A DNA stretch of 47,030 bases from a virus. The DNA is taken from positions 1 to 47,030 of the IMG/VR virus record IMGVR_UViG_3300037882_005071. One strand, given 5' to 3'. The notes beneath the pieces are model-generated. The model was not told where the DNA came from, did no database searches, and was given only the letters and a program-made list of their open reading frames with translations. A program made the translations under genes and the position numbers. This document shows, piece by piece, positions 32,825 through 38,718 of this stretch; the stretch's first letter is position 1, and the number at the start of each line of letters is the position of its first letter.

Positions 32825-33009
32825 ATTATGCCGGTGGTCAAGTGGCCACCTGATAGTTGCCTAGCGCATCCCTTTCGGGTTGGGTCTTCACCCATTATCA
32901 GGTTTACTTTATTGCACGCTACCAAGAAACGTACTGACTCGATTACTTCGCTAAGGTCTGCACTTGGTTTTAAGCCAAAAAGAGCCAAAGCCCTTTAAGC
33001 AAATTTACT
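32825..33009 (-). other. Structured non-coding stretch between tRNA genes
   Basis: No gene is credible here. Read on the minus strand it folds well: CCTGATA (32902-32896) pairs with TATCAGG (32855-32849), with two small hairpins inside (GGGT-GAAG-ACCC at 32893-32882 and CCC-GAAA-GGG at 32879-32870), and GGTGG pairs with CCACC (32850-32833), partly in competition. The stretch TTGG-CTTAAAA-CCAA lies just upstream. It is probably a processed spacer or an RNA of unknown role. tmRNA and group I intron were considered and rejected. Confidence 0.4.
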
Positions 33010-33082
33010 TGAGTTGACTGGGACTCGAACCCAGAACCATTATCGATCAACCGACATCAGATACCTGCACTAACTTCAACTC
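33010..33082 (-). tRNA. tRNA-like gene with a poor anticodon arm
   Basis: Acceptor GAGTTGA pairs fully with TCAACTC, T-arm CTGGG-TTCGAGT-CCCAG is standard, and a D-arm TTAG...CTGA is visible. The anticodon arm can be drawn two ways: in the normal register the loop would be TTGATCG (anticodon GAT, isoleucine), but its stem does not pair; the paired version TGTCG-GTTGAT-CGATA leaves a six-base loop. No CCA is encoded after A, unlike its neighbours. The identity is open. Confidence 0.55.
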
Positions 33083-33083
33083 A

Positions 33084-33157
33084 TGGTACGACTTGGTGGA
33101 ATTGAACCACCCCATTCAGCCCCAACGGCCGACATGCTAACACTACACTAAAGTCGC
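33084..33157 (-). tRNA. tRNA gene, anticodon possibly TTG (Gln), with G at position 33
   Basis: Acceptor GCGACTT pairs with AAGTCGT (one G-T), with encoded ACCA; T-arm GGTGG-TTCAATT-CCACC; D-arm GTGT...GCAT. The anticodon stem TCGGC/GCTGA leaves loop CGTTGGG, so the anticodon would be TTG, but base 33 is G instead of the invariant T. If the loop is drawn one base off, the anticodon could be TGG (Pro). The clover leaf otherwise looks sound. Confidence 0.7.
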
Positions 33158-33158
33158 T

Positions 33159-33232
33159 TGGTGGCGGAACCTGGACTCGAACCAGGACTGAGAGGTTATG
33201 AGCCTCTTGAGCTGCCGTTACTCAATTCCGCG
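33159..33232 (-). tRNA. tRNA-Met (CAT), initiator-like
   Basis: Acceptor CGCGGAA pairs with TTCCGCC from position 2 onward but not at 1-72 (C-C), a hallmark of bacterial initiator tRNA. The anticodon arm AGAGG-CTCATAA-CCTCT gives CAT in a normal loop, and T-arm CCTGG-TTCGAGT-CCAGG is standard. CCA is encoded. The three G-C pairs of a classic initiator anticodon stem are only partly present (two). It is the first RNA after the promoter at 33259-33287. Confidence 0.85.
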
Positions 33233-33258
33233 ATAATTGTAAAAGAGGAGCTTATCAC

Positions 33259-33287
33259 AGTATATCTCACTTTTTTCGTTAGGTCAA
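33259..33287 (-). promoter_or_regulatory. Promoter of the tRNA cluster and lysis genes (TTGACCTAACG type)
   Basis: Minus strand TTGACC (33287-33282), 17-bp spacer, TATACT (33264-33259), start point expected near 33252, 20 bases before the first tRNA. The TAACG after the -35 box matches other promoters here. Confidence 0.75.
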
Positions 33288-33698
33288 ATTTTGTATAAAC
33301 TAGACCCTGGTTTATAGTTGGTATTTTTAAGACTCTCCCCTATTATGCCATATCCACGGAATTGTCCAGGTATTTCACAAAATCTTACATTTAAACTTTT
33401 TCCAAAATTAAGTGTTCCATCAAAATCAACCCCACACCAATTCACATCAATTCACATCAACCGGCTGGTTGGTAAAAATATCTTGAGTAAGTGGTAGATT
33501 CAACTGTAAAGAATTTAACCACTTTTCCCAATATTCCAAAAAAAGTTTGTCCGGTAATGAGTATGGATCACCTAATCTATCACCACACTGGTTGACTTCT
33601 AATAATCCTTCAGATTGACACCAACTCAGAAAATTGAAGATTGATTGGCCAAATCGTAAGTCGTAGGGAATTTGTAAGATAAGATTTTTACATTTCAT
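33284..33698 (-). pseudogene. Unknown gene split by a 10-bp tandem duplication
   Basis: The first frame runs from ATG 33698 (MKCKNLILQIPYDLRFGQSIF) to TGA 33447, ending QPVDVN. The reading frame then continues, shifted, as WCGVDFDGTLNFGKSLNVRF, then CEIPGQFRGYGIIGESLK, to TGA 33284. Removing one copy of the 10-bp repeat (33439-33460) restores one frame: ...QPVDVNWCGVDFD... The total would be about 135 residues. A GTG start within the repeat might also allow the second part to be made alone. The protein is not recognised. Confidence 0.75.
33439..33460. repeat. 10-bp tandem duplication (aattcacatc x2)
   Basis: Two exact adjacent copies plus a partial third (aa). The 10-bp unit is not a multiple of three, so copy number switches the reading frame of the gene at 33284-33698. 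Confidence 0.9.
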
Positions 33699-33702
33699 AT
33701 TT

Positions 33703-33990
33703 TTATTTTAAAAAACTAGCATTATAAAGTTCGTGTATCATATCCTCAATCGCTACTCTTTTTTTTGGATTTGCTGTCTCAAAATATCCACTCATTGTTT
33801 GTCCAAATGCATATTTGACTACCCATTCACCCTCCTTATTTTGGCTTATAAATTGACGGTAACTGATCATGTCTTTTTTGATAGATTGAGGTAGTATTTC
33901 TGTTAGTTCCTCAACTGATAGGACACTCAAATCAAACTTTTTTAGAGTTTTTTGCTTTGGTGGGATGGTTGGTATACGAAGAGGATACAT
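33703..33990 (-). CDS. Unknown protein (95 aa)
   Basis: A 95-residue protein (MYPLRIPTIPPKQKTLKKFDL ... AIEDMIHELYNASFLK), with one stretch of alternating strands (EWVVKYAFGQTMSGYFETANP). It lies between the split gene and the cysteine-peptidase-like gene with 1-4 bases of spacing, so it is co-transcribed from the replication promoter. No family recognised. Confidence 0.65.
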   Translation of the reverse strand: MYPLRIPTIPPKQKTLKKFDLSVLSVEELTEILPQSIKKDMISYRQFISQNKEGEWVVKYAFGQTMSGYFETANPKKRVAIEDMIHELYNASFLK

Positions 33991-33991
33991 A

Positions 33992-34363
33992 CTACGTTCG
34001 ACGTTGTTTAAGTGACAAAATTATATAGTAATCGATTTCTGTCAAGCCTGTTTTTTTTGGGTGTGGATCAAAAATTACCTTTCCATTTTCTGCCAAGACC
34101 GCATGGGGAATGTCACCCCTATCTGTTGATCCGATAGCGATACAAAATTCCTTACTTTTCTCTCGGACAAAGCAATTGTAACCCCTACCCTGCGACCATG
34201 TGTGTAGGTCGTCAAACCAATCTTTATCGTCTGGGACGTCATCTAGAGACCAAGCTTCGGTGATTGGAATATTCAGGATTGAGGCTATACAAGCTGATAG
34301 ACAATTTCCATTTTTTCCTGTTTTTGTTTGATCTATAAAAAATCTGTTTTTTTGGACTTGCAT
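33992..34363 (-). CDS. Papain/C39-like cysteine peptidase-type protein
   Basis: A 123-residue protein with GKNGNCLSACIASILNIPI at about residues 14-32, where the Cys-x-x-x-Cys is the usual nucleophile region of small papain/C39-like folds, and HAVLAENGKVIFDPHP further on, supplying the His and Asp. Similar short proteins are common in phage genomes with no proven substrate. The nucleophile here would be the first Cys (GNC). It lies just after the replication gene. Protease activity is inferred. Confidence 0.65.
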   Translation of the reverse strand: MQVQKNRFFIDQTKTGKNGNCLSACIASILNIPITEAWSLDDVPDDKDWFDDLHTWSQGRGYNCFVREKSKEFCIAIGSTDRGDIPHAVLAENGKVIFDPHPKKTGLTEIDYYIILSLKQRRT

Positions 34364-34366
34364 AGG

Positions 34367-35173
34367 TTATTTCTTGTTTCCAAATTCAACTAATAATTTT
34401 TTACTATCTTCATCTCTTTGAATATCAAGGGTTTTCTGTGTAGTCTCTTCAATTTTAATCATATATTCGGATATATCAGGTCTGCTTCTACTATATGCTT
34501 TTCGCATACACTCTCTTCCTGTATATGATTTTAAATTTTGATAAAATTCTAATATTTGATCGTCAGTCATATTAGGTTGCACATCCGCTTCATTTTGGTG
34601 AGCTTGCTCACTCCCTGAAATCTCTTGATTTTCATTACTATAAATACTAATAATACTACGCCCGCAATTTTCTGAGGGGCTGTTTCCGCTTCGTCCCTGA
34701 TTGGTCGTATTCGACTCCCTCAAAACATTGAGGGACACCTCCCTCAATGTTTTGAGGGGCTTTGCCTGTTGCAATTTAAGGAAATTGTTATCTTCAAATG
34801 GTTCATAAGGATTGATAGAAATCACTGGAATTTTACCTGGTTTAATTTTCCTAGTTATCATTCCAAGCTTTTCCAGTTCTTCTAAGGCTGGCGATACTTT
34901 TTTCCGGATCAGTTCATATTCTTTGTCTTGAATATCCTTCTCCCCTTTTTCAACTGCGATATCATACTTTTCAGTATTTATTCCGATCTGTTTTGCGATT
35001 GTAATCGTTTTTGGAAACACTGATTGAAACCCAAAGCTTTCGGCCATGTTTTTTAAGAGTGCATAAATTCGGAATGCTCGGTCAGATAAGTGGTTATCTG
35101 CTATCATTGTTCTTTCTATGATTGTACTAGTATTTCGTAAATTATTGACGAATTGGTAATCTGATTGTTGCAT
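34367..35173 (-). CDS. Probable replication initiation protein (helix-turn-helix)
   Basis: A 268-residue protein. The first 130 residues are a winged-helix pair of the type seen in phage and plasmid initiators: TMIADNHLSDRAFRIYALLK, then FQSVFPKTITIAKQIGIN, then VSPALEELEKLGMITRK with a following wing. The next part is a linker with an aspartate/asparagine-rich run and a C-terminal helical region. It sits next to the divergent promoter region, a likely origin. No polymerase gene is present, so host enzymes would be recruited. It could instead be a replication-fork regulator, but initiator is favoured. Confidence 0.6.
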   Translation of the reverse strand: MQQSDYQFVNNLRNTSTIIERTMIADNHLSDRAFRIYALLKNMAESFGFQSVFPKTITIAKQIGINTEKYDIAVEKGEKDIQDKEYELIRKKVSPALEELEKLGMITRKIKPGKIPVISINPYEPFEDNNFLKLQQAKPLKTLREVSLNVLRESNTTNQGRSGNSPSENCGRSIISIYSNENQEISGSEQAHQNEADVQPNMTDDQILEFYQNLKSYTGRECMRKAYSRSRPDISEYMIKIEETTQKTLDIQRDEDSKKLLVEFGNKK

Positions 35174-35196
35174 ATTGCTAAGAAGTTAGTAAAATT

Positions 35197-35225
35197 ATTA
35201 TATTTTATAATTTCCCTCTTGACAA
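35197..35225 (-). promoter_or_regulatory. Promoter of the replication operon, overlapping a divergent one
   Basis: Minus strand TTGTCA (35225-35220), 17-bp spacer, TATAAT (35202-35197), start near 35190 and ATG at 35173. Its -35 box shares bases with the plus-strand promoter at 35219-35247. Confidence 0.7.
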
Positions 35226-35247
35226 ATCCAAACTTTTGTTTTATATT
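35219..35247 (+). promoter_or_regulatory. Plus-strand promoter sharing its -35 region with the replication promoter
   Basis: TTGACA (35219-35224), 17-bp spacer, TATATT (35242-35247). It predicts a short RNA ending at the terminator near 35299-35324. Confidence 0.65.
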
Positions 35248-35253
35248 TTCAAT

Positions 35254-35324
35254 TAGAAATTGTTATTTCTACACGAGCTTATACAACTCTGAAAGTTTGG
35301 ACCTGTGAGGGGTCCCCTTTTTTT
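35254..35324 (+). ncRNA. Predicted short RNA of about 70 bases; remainder of the 35174-35573 gap
   Basis: Starts near 35254 and ends at a short GGACC/GGTCC hairpin followed by seven Ts. It contains no convincing ORF. The rest of the gap (35325-35518) holds ggcaggggaac at 35332, scattered short inverted repeats such as GGTCGTGATGACC near 35370, and a promoter for the next operon. A regulatory RNA or attenuated leader of the plus operon is possible. Confidence 0.45.
35299..35324 (+). terminator. Terminator-like hairpin
   Basis: GGACC-TGTGAGG-GGTCC, five GC-rich pairs, then CC and T7. It would stop most of the transcripts from 35254. Confidence 0.55.
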
Positions 35325-35518
35325 GTCTTGGCAGGGGAACTTGGCCGACAAATATCCCCCACACTGGTCGTGATGACCGCATGGTTACTAATGTGAGGAA
35401 TATTGACATACAATTACACTCTACACTTTTTCAAATCTTGTCTAGTGTATTTTTTTTGTATTCTTATTTCGCTTTTTCTATAAGGTAAATTTTCAGAGAT
35501 ATTTCTATTGGTATTTAC

Positions 35519-35547
35519 TTGACAAATTTTAATATTTTTTTTATAGT
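35519..35547 (+). promoter_or_regulatory. Promoter of the single-strand-binding operon
   Basis: TTGACA (35519-35524), 17-bp spacer rich in T, TATAGT (35542-35547). The ATG at 35574 is about 20 bases from the start point. Confidence 0.7.
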
Positions 35548-35573
35548 ATTGGTAGCCCTTTAGGCTCTTGTAT

Positions 35574-35777
35574 ATGAATAACATTTCTCAACTAATCAAA
35601 AAGTTTACTAGTTTACTTTTTTCAAACAACGACTTTACCATCGTTAAAACTAGATATGGTTACACTGCTATCAGAAATTTTAATATAATAAAAAAAGTTG
35701 TTTTGTTTTATCAAAATATTATGACTGTCGAACAGACTCAAGGTCAATTATTATTAAGTAAAAATATTAATCTATAG
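35574..35777 (+). CDS. Unknown small protein (67 aa)
   Basis: Start ATG 35574 (MNNISQLIKKFTSLLFSNND) is preferred to the upstream TTG 35568. The product has a mixed helical and strand composition (FTIVKTRYGYTAIRNFNIIKKV) and a basic charge. It is the first gene after a clean promoter. It ends just before the next gene (1-base spacing). Not recognised. Confidence 0.6.
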   Translation: MNNISQLIKKFTSLLFSNNDFTIVKTRYGYTAIRNFNIIKKVVLFYQNIMTVEQTQGQLLLSKNINL

Positions 35778-35778
35778 T

Positions 35779-36096
35779 ATGTCACTTAAAATAACTACAG
35801 CAACAACCCCTACCCTCCGAAAAAATACCGCAATGGCAACGCGGCAACAAATTTGGAGAATTGACACCCTGACCGATAAATTTGGATCATATTGGAAAAA
35901 ACAACAACCACGATCCTCATTTCAAGGTTCCCTGTTTTCAATTATATTTCCTGACAATCCAAACTGGTTGGCTGTTGAAGACTTAACCCTCCGAATGGCC
36001 CAAAAGGCCATTGCTTGGATGGTTCAACCAGATGCCATCGATAAATACCACGAAGCCTGTGCAAAAATAAATTCACGAATTAAAGTTATAAATTAA
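35779..36096 (+). CDS. Unknown protein (105 aa)
   Basis: A 105-residue protein (MSLKITTATTPTLRKNTAMA ... KYHEACAKINSRIKVIN), largely helical after residue 60 (AVEDLTLRMAQKAIAWMVQ). The N-terminal MSLKI repeats the start of the next gene's product. It is translated from a leader ending TATAGT-ATG with no Shine-Dalgarno. No family recognised; a DNA-associated accessory protein is plausible. Confidence 0.65.
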   Translation: MSLKITTATTPTLRKNTAMATRQQIWRIDTLTDKFGSYWKKQQPRSSFQGSLFSIIFPDNPNWLAVEDLTLRMAQKAIAWMVQPDAIDKYHEACAKINSRIKVIN

Positions 36097-36108
36097 ATTT
36101 TACTATAT

Positions 36109-36753
36109 ATGTCACTAAAAATATCTACTCAAAAAAACTCAAACAATCTTAGTCCAATCCCTACTGGAACATATCTAGCTAGATGTATCTCAGTTATTGA
36201 CCTAGGTACCCAAGAAGATTTTTGGGACAACAAGCTTCGACACCTTCAAAAAATTCGTCTTACTTGGGAAACACCTTCAGAGTTAAAGGTTTTCAAGGAA
36301 GAAAACGGCAAACAGCCATATGTCATTTCTAAAGAATATACCGCATCGCTTTCACCTTCGTCTCACTTGAAACGGGACTTAGAGAATTGGAAGGGTCGAG
36401 CTTTCACCCAAGAAGAGATAGACAATTTTGACTCGGATAATTTGCTCGATAAAGTATGCCAGATTCAGGTCATGCACAAGCAAGGAAAAGAAGGTAAAAT
36501 TTATCCTGTAATTTCTGGAATTGTGTCGGTTCCACGTGGTATGTCAGTTCCACCGCGCATAAATGATTTGACCTTGTTCGATTTTGACAAGTATGATCAA
36601 TCAATTTTTGATGCCCTTCCAGAATTTATTCAGAATAAAATCAAAAAGTCAAAGGAGTGGGAGAAAATAATGTCCCCGCACGAAACAACCTTCGATAATA
36701 ATTTGGATAGTCTTGATGGTGTCACTTTCAGCAACGAATACAATCCATTCTAG
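36109..36753 (+). CDS. Phage single-stranded-DNA-binding-like protein
   Basis: A 214-residue protein with the sequence pattern of a widespread phage replication/ssDNA-binding family: PIPTGTYLARCISVIDLGTQEDF, then KIRLTWETPSELKVFKEENG, PYVISKEYTASLSPSSHLKRDL, NWKGRAFTQEEIDNFDSDNLL, and a late strand YPVISGIVSVPRG. The centre is an OB-fold-like barrel and the C terminus is acidic (ETTFDNNLDSLDG), as in ssDNA-binding proteins that recruit partners by an acidic tail. It would protect and organise the phage replication fork. The family match is by pattern. Confidence 0.65.
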   Translation: MSLKISTQKNSNNLSPIPTGTYLARCISVIDLGTQEDFWDNKLRHLQKIRLTWETPSELKVFKEENGKQPYVISKEYTASLSPSSHLKRDLENWKGRAFTQEEIDNFDSDNLLDKVCQIQVMHKQGKEGKIYPVISGIVSVPRGMSVPPRINDLTLFDFDKYDQSIFDALPEFIQNKIKKSKEWEKIMSPHETTFDNNLDSLDGVTFSNEYNPF

Positions 36754-36771
36754 ATTTCTATTTTCAATCTT

Positions 36772-36797
36772 GGCAGGGTAAACCCCTGCCCTTTTTA
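36772..36797 (+). terminator. Terminator after the ssDNA-binding-like gene
   Basis: GGCAGGG-TAAAC-CCCTGCC, seven GC-rich pairs, then CTTTTTATT. It reuses the GGCAGGG motif common in this half of the genome. Confidence 0.85.
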
Positions 36798-36810
36798 TTC
36801 CCTTATTTAT

Positions 36811-36966
36811 ATGACTTTCGATATTACTTACATTATATTAAAAGAGATTATCAATTCACTGATAGTTTATGTTCAAACTCTAAAAGATTTGGCTCCAAAG
36901 TCACAAAATAAAAAGCTTTCTGATGTCATATTAAATTTAGAAAATACATTAGAAATACTATCTTGA
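36811..36966 (+). CDS. Small helical protein (51 aa)
   Basis: ATG 36811 reads MTFDITYIILKEIINSLIVY, then VQTLKDLAPKSQNKKLSDVI, ending ENTLEILS at TGA 36964-36966. It is amphipathic and helical, begins 14 bases after the preceding terminator and is followed by a second terminator. Not recognised. Composition and bounded position suggest a real gene. Confidence 0.55.
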   Translation: MTFDITYIILKEIINSLIVYVQTLKDLAPKSQNKKLSDVILNLENTLEILS

Positions 36967-36991
36967 GTTCCCTACCCTTTTTAGCCAAATT

Positions 36992-37019
36992 TAGCCATTT
37001 TCTGGCTATTTTTGTTTTT
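36992..37019 (+). terminator. Terminator between convergent genes
   Basis: TAGCCA-TTTTC-TGGCTA with a T-rich tail. It is followed by further TTTAGC repeats up to the end of the RHH gene at 37095, which is transcribed the other way. Confidence 0.65.
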
Positions 37020-37094
37020 CCATTTGTCCCATAAACATGGGCTGGAGGCTAAATTTAGCTAAATTAAAACAAACCTAATTAAATAACAAAAAAA

Positions 37095-37376
37095 TTATAA
37101 TAAAAAGTCGTCAAGTGGGATGTTATTTTGGCTAATATATAGGCTCAAAGCTTCTTCAATTATCATGTATTCTTTGGTCTTTTTATTTCGCAATTTCATG
37201 ATTCCGGTTATCCTGTCAACAAGCTCTACAGTCTGGGGTGTTAATTTGAACGTTTTTGGGACCCTCACTTCGACCTGCTTTGACTGTTGCAGGGCAGGGG
37301 ATGGAGCTGGCAGACTAATTGCAGGCTTCCGGTTTGCGAAGTAATCGTCCAGGGCGTTTCCTATTTTTTTATGCAT
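37095..37376 (-). CDS. Ribbon-helix-helix partner of ParA
   Basis: A 93-residue protein with a flexible Pro-rich start (ISLPAPSPALQQSKQ) and an RHH-type C-terminal part: a short strand VRVPKTFKL, then TPQTVELVDRITGIMK and a second helix EYMIIEEALSLYISQ. It overlaps the ParA gene by 16 bases, the usual setting of the centromere-binding partner of type Ib partition systems (ParG/ParR-like). It would bind a parS-type site, perhaps in the region at 38159-38718, and link it to ParA. Confidence 0.7.
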   Translation of the reverse strand: MHKKIGNALDDYFANRKPAISLPAPSPALQQSKQVEVRVPKTFKLTPQTVELVDRITGIMKLRNKKTKEYMIIEEALSLYISQNNIPLDDFLL

Positions 37377-38158
37377 ATTGTTTTGGTTGTTTTATTTATA
37401 ACTTCCTTTGTTAGATCGAGAAAGTCGTTGAGTCCTTTCCTGATTGATTGTGAGTGCATCGGTGCATTGAAGAATGTTTGATTCATTGCTAGTATCCTGT
37501 CAAAATCTGGGTTCTGTCTTATCTTGGTATCCATGATGTTTTCTTTGCCAAAGAATCTCGTCAGGTTTTTCTCCATATCATTTTTGAAGATGTAATTGTG
37601 AAATGTATATTTGGTTATTAGTATTCCAAGTAGCTGCAGGGCAGGGTTAATGTTTTGCCATTGGGGTGTTACTTTCTCCATGAATTTCACGGTACCATCG
37701 ATTTTGGAAAATTCCAGTGTCGTTGGAATTATCATGTGTGTTGATGCGCACAACGCGTTCAGTGCCTGTACATCGAGGGCAGGGTTACAATCTATGATAA
37801 TATAGTCAAAGTCCTTACAATCCTTCAGTATCCTGCTCAGTACCTGGGTTTCACGGCCAGATAGTACACCTTTTTGTAGAAAAAATTTATCTGTTAAATC
37901 TCCTAAGTTTGGGAGTATCCAAAGGTTTTCTTCTTTTGTTTTGCAGAAATCGTCAATGGTTAGAGTTTTTTCCTTGTCCAGGCAGGATCTGAGGTCAGAA
38001 GTCCGGTCGAATATAAAGCCAAGTGAGGCTTGGTCTTGGGAGTCAAAGTCGATAAGGCCTGTTTTGAATCCTGCATGCGCAAGGCCAGCTGCCAAATTGA
38101 TCGAAATAGGGGTCTTACCAACGCCTCCTTTATTATTAATGATTGAAATTACGTTCAT
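37361..38158 (-). CDS. parA: ParA-type partition ATPase
   Basis: A 265-residue protein with the deviant Walker A KGGVGKTP at about residues 10-17, GLIDFDSQDQAS as A' motif and DYIIIDCNPALD as Walker B. The P after KT is unusual (T in most), and the A-prime and later VTPQW/KYTFHNYIF signatures place it in the short type Ib group. These ATPases move replicon copies on the nucleoid. It is likely that this provides stable inheritance of the circular form of the phage. Its start has no clear promoter, only a TTGAC..GTCAA inverted repeat just upstream. Confidence 0.88.
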   Translation of the reverse strand: MNVISIINNKGGVGKTPISINLAAGLAHAGFKTGLIDFDSQDQASLGFIFDRTSDLRSCLDKEKTLTIDDFCKTKEENLWILPNLGDLTDKFFLQKGVLSGRETQVLSRILKDCKDFDYIIIDCNPALDVQALNALCASTHMIIPTTLEFSKIDGTVKFMEKVTPQWQNINPALQLLGILITKYTFHNYIFKNDMEKNLTRFFGKENIMDTKIRQNPDFDRILAMNQTFFNAPMHSQSIRKGLNDFLDLTKEVINKTTKTICIKK

Positions 38159-38331
38159 AATGAATGAAAGTTGACTTTTTTTTCCTAAATGTCAATATAA
38201 AAAACAACAAAATATACACTTTTTACACATTTTTTTGCATTAAAATCAAAAATATTAAATTTTTTGTATGCTTTTTTGTCTTTATTTTATGGGATTTGTT
38301 AACTTTACCTGTACTTTTTTTGAAAAAAGAC

Positions 38332-38360
38332 TTGCACGAATCAAAATTGTGTGGTATAAT
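38332..38360 (+). promoter_or_regulatory. Consensus promoter of the filament/lysozyme operon
   Basis: TTGCAC (38332-38337), 17-bp spacer, TATAAT (38355-38360). It is the only promoter with a perfect -10 box found for this large plus-strand operon. Confidence 0.8.
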
Positions 38361-38366
38361 TAATGT

Positions 38367-38718
38367 ATCGTTCATTGTAACGGTACTTCACACACATACC
38401 TGAAGCAGGGGACATCTCGAGAGATGACTGGCAAGGTTCGCAACTACAATCCCAAAAACGACAACCTAATAAGAGTCAAAACAAATACTAATCATACTTA
38501 TCGTAGATTCAACTAATCCATTCGGTCGAAAGCTAGGGTGGCGGGCAGGTGACTCCTCTCGATATATAAACAACAGTCCATCGAAGTAATTCGATGTCAG
38601 TCTGTTATCATACGTAAATATATAACAGTATCTCTATCAATCGATAGCAGGCTGACATCGGCTTGATTTCTCACAAAACCAAAACCGAAACAATTTTAAA
38701 TTTTACTTATCTAAGTCT
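38367..38718 (+). promoter_or_regulatory. Long structured leader of the filament operon; also most of the 38159-38718 gap
   Basis: Between promoter and ATG 38719 there are about 350 bases with no gene but several inverted repeats: CATCTC/GAGATG near 38412; CATCGAA-GTAA-TTCGATG near 38580; then CGATGTCAG...CTGACATCG closing a three-way element that contains CTGTTAT/ATAACAG and CTATC/GATAG hairpins, using the same CGATG strand as the previous hairpin. These are alternative pairs, as in attenuators or riboswitches, or DNA sites for a partition protein. The stretch 38159-38331 is very A/T-rich and holds only TTGAC/GTCAA inverted bases near 38172. Confidence 0.55.

Noticed and set aside
32560-32988. 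A 142-codon frame starting upstream of the small membrane gene (ALFGLKPSADLSEVIESVRF...)
   Set aside because: Its first two thirds run through a tRNA gene with perfect T-arm and acceptor and through the structured spacer. Only the part from ATG 32739 looks like a protein gene.
32756-33009. A tmRNA (ssrA) reading of this stretch, suggested by the 3' end GCGGGTGCAACTCCCGC...CCA and a TAA in a hairpin loop
   Set aside because: The 5' half expected for tmRNA is missing: the acceptor partner GGGATC lies only 69 bases upstream of the CCA, leaving no room for a tag-coding region.
32825-33009. A group I intron in a tRNA
   Set aside because: GTGCAGACC resembles an R element, but no matching S element or P-Q pairing was found, and no split tRNA halves flank it.
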